From the NCBI GenBank assembly GCA_038064135.1, contig JBBTTS010000050.1, forward strand, positions 1-7,091: a stretch of 7,091 bases of DNA, given 5' to 3'. The notes beneath the pieces were generated by a model that worked only from the letters and a program-made list of their open reading frames with translations, was not told the DNA's origin and made no database searches. Position 1 is the first letter of the stretch; every line of letters starts with the position of its first letter. This stretch comes from JBBTTS01 sp038064135 (GTDB lineage Bacteria; Patescibacteriota; Saccharimonadia; Saccharimonadales; OMJO01). The position numbers and the translations under genes were made by a program. Shown here one piece after another: positions 6,154 through 7,091 of this stretch.

Positions 6154-6918
6154 GTGCCTAAAAAAACACTAAGTATAATTATCGCCAGCGTCCAAATCTT
6201 CTTTGTGAGTCCTGTATTTGCCCAGTCGACTTCACCAAACTATAAAGTAAATGAATATCAGTTTGGCACTGGCGCAGAAACTAACTTAAATTCAACTAGT
6301 TATAAAGCTCAAGCTGGTACTGGTAGTTTGGGTGTCGGAAATTCATCTAGCACAAACTTTGATTCGGTCGCAGGTTTTATAACTCCAAATGAACCATTTT
6401 TAGAAATGGTTGTACAGCAACTAACTCTCGATCTCGGTACGTTATCCGACACATCCACATCATCTATGGCAGCACAAGGTGGTACGTGTAACTGCTCATT
6501 TTCTGTCAGGACCTACCTTTCATCGGGCTATACAGTTGTTACCGCTTCGCAACCACCGACTAGCGAGGGGGGAAGCGTATTAGATGCCAAAACTACTCTT
6601 GGTGTACCGTCTACCGATACCGAAGTTGAGGAATTCGGTATTAATTTAGTCGACAACGCCAGTCCAAATATTGGTGCCAATCCCTCTAATCAACCCGACA
6701 ATACCTTTGCCGACGGTCAGGCTGCTACTGGTTATTCTACTGTTGATCAATTTAAATATGCTGTTGGTGATGTAATTGCAAGGTCACAGGCTACTGCTGG
6801 TAATCCAGCCGTTGGTCTTACTTATTATACGATTTCATATATTGCAAAGCGTGCTCGGTTGACACAAGCGGGTACTTATACATTACGTCATGTTTTAGTA
6901 GCCGTACCGACTTATTGA
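6154..6918 (+). CDS. Secreted protein with signal peptide, unknown function
   Basis: 254-aa protein with a clear N-terminal signal peptide: KK at 3-4, hydrophobic core about 6-22, and likely cleavage after VFA (21-23). The mature part opens with three similar motifs about 19-20 residues apart (NYKVNEYQFG, SYKAQAGTGS, NFDSVAGF at 29, 49 and 68). The main domain (about 80-254) contains PFLEMVV, LDLGTL, a C-x-C at 112-114, FSVRTYLSSGYTVVTASQPP (116-135), FGINLVDN (161-168), and ends YTISYIAKRARLTQAGTYTL plus a hydrophobic strand. From memory this resembles secreted proteins common in CPR genomes, with no assigned role. It looks like a beta-rich extracellular domain. The start is GTG, supported by GGAG ten bases upstream and an in-frame TAG at 6136 that excludes earlier starts. 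The stop is TGA. Confidence 0.85.
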   Translation: MPKKTLSIIIASVQIFFVSPVFAQSTSPNYKVNEYQFGTGAETNLNSTSYKAQAGTGSLGVGNSSSTNFDSVAGFITPNEPFLEMVVQQLTLDLGTLSDTSTSSMAAQGGTCNCSFSVRTYLSSGYTVVTASQPPTSEGGSVLDAKTTLGVPSTDTEVEEFGINLVDNASPNIGANPSNQPDNTFADGQAATGYSTVDQFKYAVGDVIARSQATAGNPAVGLTYYTISYIAKRARLTQAGTYTLRHVLVAVPTY

Positions 6919-6933
6919 TACAAAAATATAAAC

Positions 6934-6949
6934 CCAATATAGCCAATAT
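6934..6949 (+). repeat. Short direct repeat CCAATAT
   Basis: CCAATAT occurs at 6934-6940 and 6943-6949, a nine-base period in AT-rich DNA directly upstream of the DnaA-box match. It could be chance. Confidence 0.3.
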
Positions 6950-6958
6950 CTGTGAAGC

Positions 6959-6967
6959 TGTGGATAA
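6959..6967 (-). promoter_or_regulatory. Consensus DnaA box
   Basis: TGTGGATAA on the plus strand is the exact complement of the consensus DnaA box TTATCCACA. A second, imperfect relative (TGTTGAAAA, 6982-6990) follows 23 bases on and overlaps the predicted -35 of the next gene. The surroundings are AT-rich and intergenic. It may regulate the downstream promoter or belong to a replication origin that continues outside the window; one box alone does not show an origin. Confidence 0.45.
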
Positions 6968-6983
6968 CTTGTTTAAAAAAGTG

Positions 6984-7013
6984 TTGAAAACTTTAAATTG
7001 ATCATGCTATAAA
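6984..7013 (+). promoter_or_regulatory. Predicted promoter of the 7058 gene
   Basis: TTGAAA (6984-6989) and TATAAA (7008-7013) are 18 bases apart, and TGC directly before the -10 makes it an extended -10. Transcription would begin near 7020, with a leader of about 38 bases. This is the best-looking promoter in the window. Confidence 0.65.
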
Positions 7014-7045
7014 TAGTCATGTAACTACAAAAACAAAAAATCAAA

Positions 7046-7051
7046 AAGGAG
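7046..7051 (+). promoter_or_regulatory. Shine-Dalgarno site AAGGAG
   Basis: AAGGAG with a six-base A-rich spacer before the ATG at 7058. It is the strongest ribosome binding site seen here and fixes the start of the gene cut by the window edge. Confidence 0.85.
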
Positions 7052-7057
7052 AAAAAC

Positions 7058-7091
7058 ATGTTAGGTTACAAATTATTAACGCGCCTGCGCG
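7058..7091 (+). CDS. 5' end of a gene truncated by the window
   Basis: ATG followed by an open frame to the window edge, 11 complete codons reading MLGYKLLTRLR. Start support is strong: an extended -10 promoter, a leader of about 38 bases and AAGGAG at ideal spacing, which together suggest a well-expressed gene. The product cannot be identified from so few residues; the start does not look like DnaA or ribosomal protein L34, which might be expected beside an origin. The nearby DnaA box could affect its transcription. Confidence 0.7.
   Translation, partial: MLGYKLLTRLR

Noticed and set aside
6916..6918. TGA read as glycine (SR1/Gracilibacteria code)
   Set aside because: TGA ends the secreted protein exactly after its final strand and ends the upstream gene just past the atpA start. 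No in-frame TGA interrupts any gene here.

Overview
The window reads as chromosomal DNA of a streamlined bacterium, most likely a Patescibacteria (CPR) member close to Saccharibacteria/TM7. This is an inference from three things: a compact but unusually divergent F1 operon, single-pass surface proteins with hydrophilic or acidic cytoplasmic N-termini, and a secreted protein of a type I associate with CPR genomes. No marker gene settles the taxonomy. TGA acts as a stop at two gene ends, so the TGA-as-glycine code of SR1/Gracilibacteria is unlikely.

Positions 1-4275 hold the 3' end of an upstream gene followed by the catalytic half of an F-type ATP synthase operon in the classical order alpha (atpA), gamma (atpG), beta (atpD), epsilon (atpC). 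All lie on the + strand and are tightly coupled: an 8-base overlap, a 1-base TAATG overlap, a 2-base gap and a 6-base gap. The core catalytic residues are intact: beta Walker A K155, E181, R182, D243 and R247, and the alpha arginine finger R376. Much around them is remodelled. Beta has lost all three aromatic residues of the adenine pocket, most acidic residues of the DELSEED loop and its usual C-terminal tail. Epsilon keeps only the beta-sandwich and lacks the inhibitory C-terminal helices. Alpha has an altered P-loop and low-complexity tails at both ends. Together these suggest an F1 motor whose nucleotide binding and inhibition differ from textbook enzymes; the hypothesis rests on hand alignment.

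Positions 4272-6918 hold an envelope/surface module: a minus-strand membrane-anchored fibre-like protein (317 aa) that converges on atpC with overlapping stop codons, a divergently transcribed single-pass membrane protein (238 aa) with two extracytoplasmic cysteines, and a secreted protein (254 aa) with a signal peptide. The last two share an 8-bp element, TAGGTTAG, near their predicted transcription starts.

Positions 6919-7091 are a promoter-bearing intergenic region with a consensus DnaA box, a good -35/-10 pair and a strong Shine-Dalgarno, followed by the first 11 codons of a gene that runs off the window. There is no tRNA, rRNA, CRISPR array or transposase, and no gene-free stretch over 300 bases.
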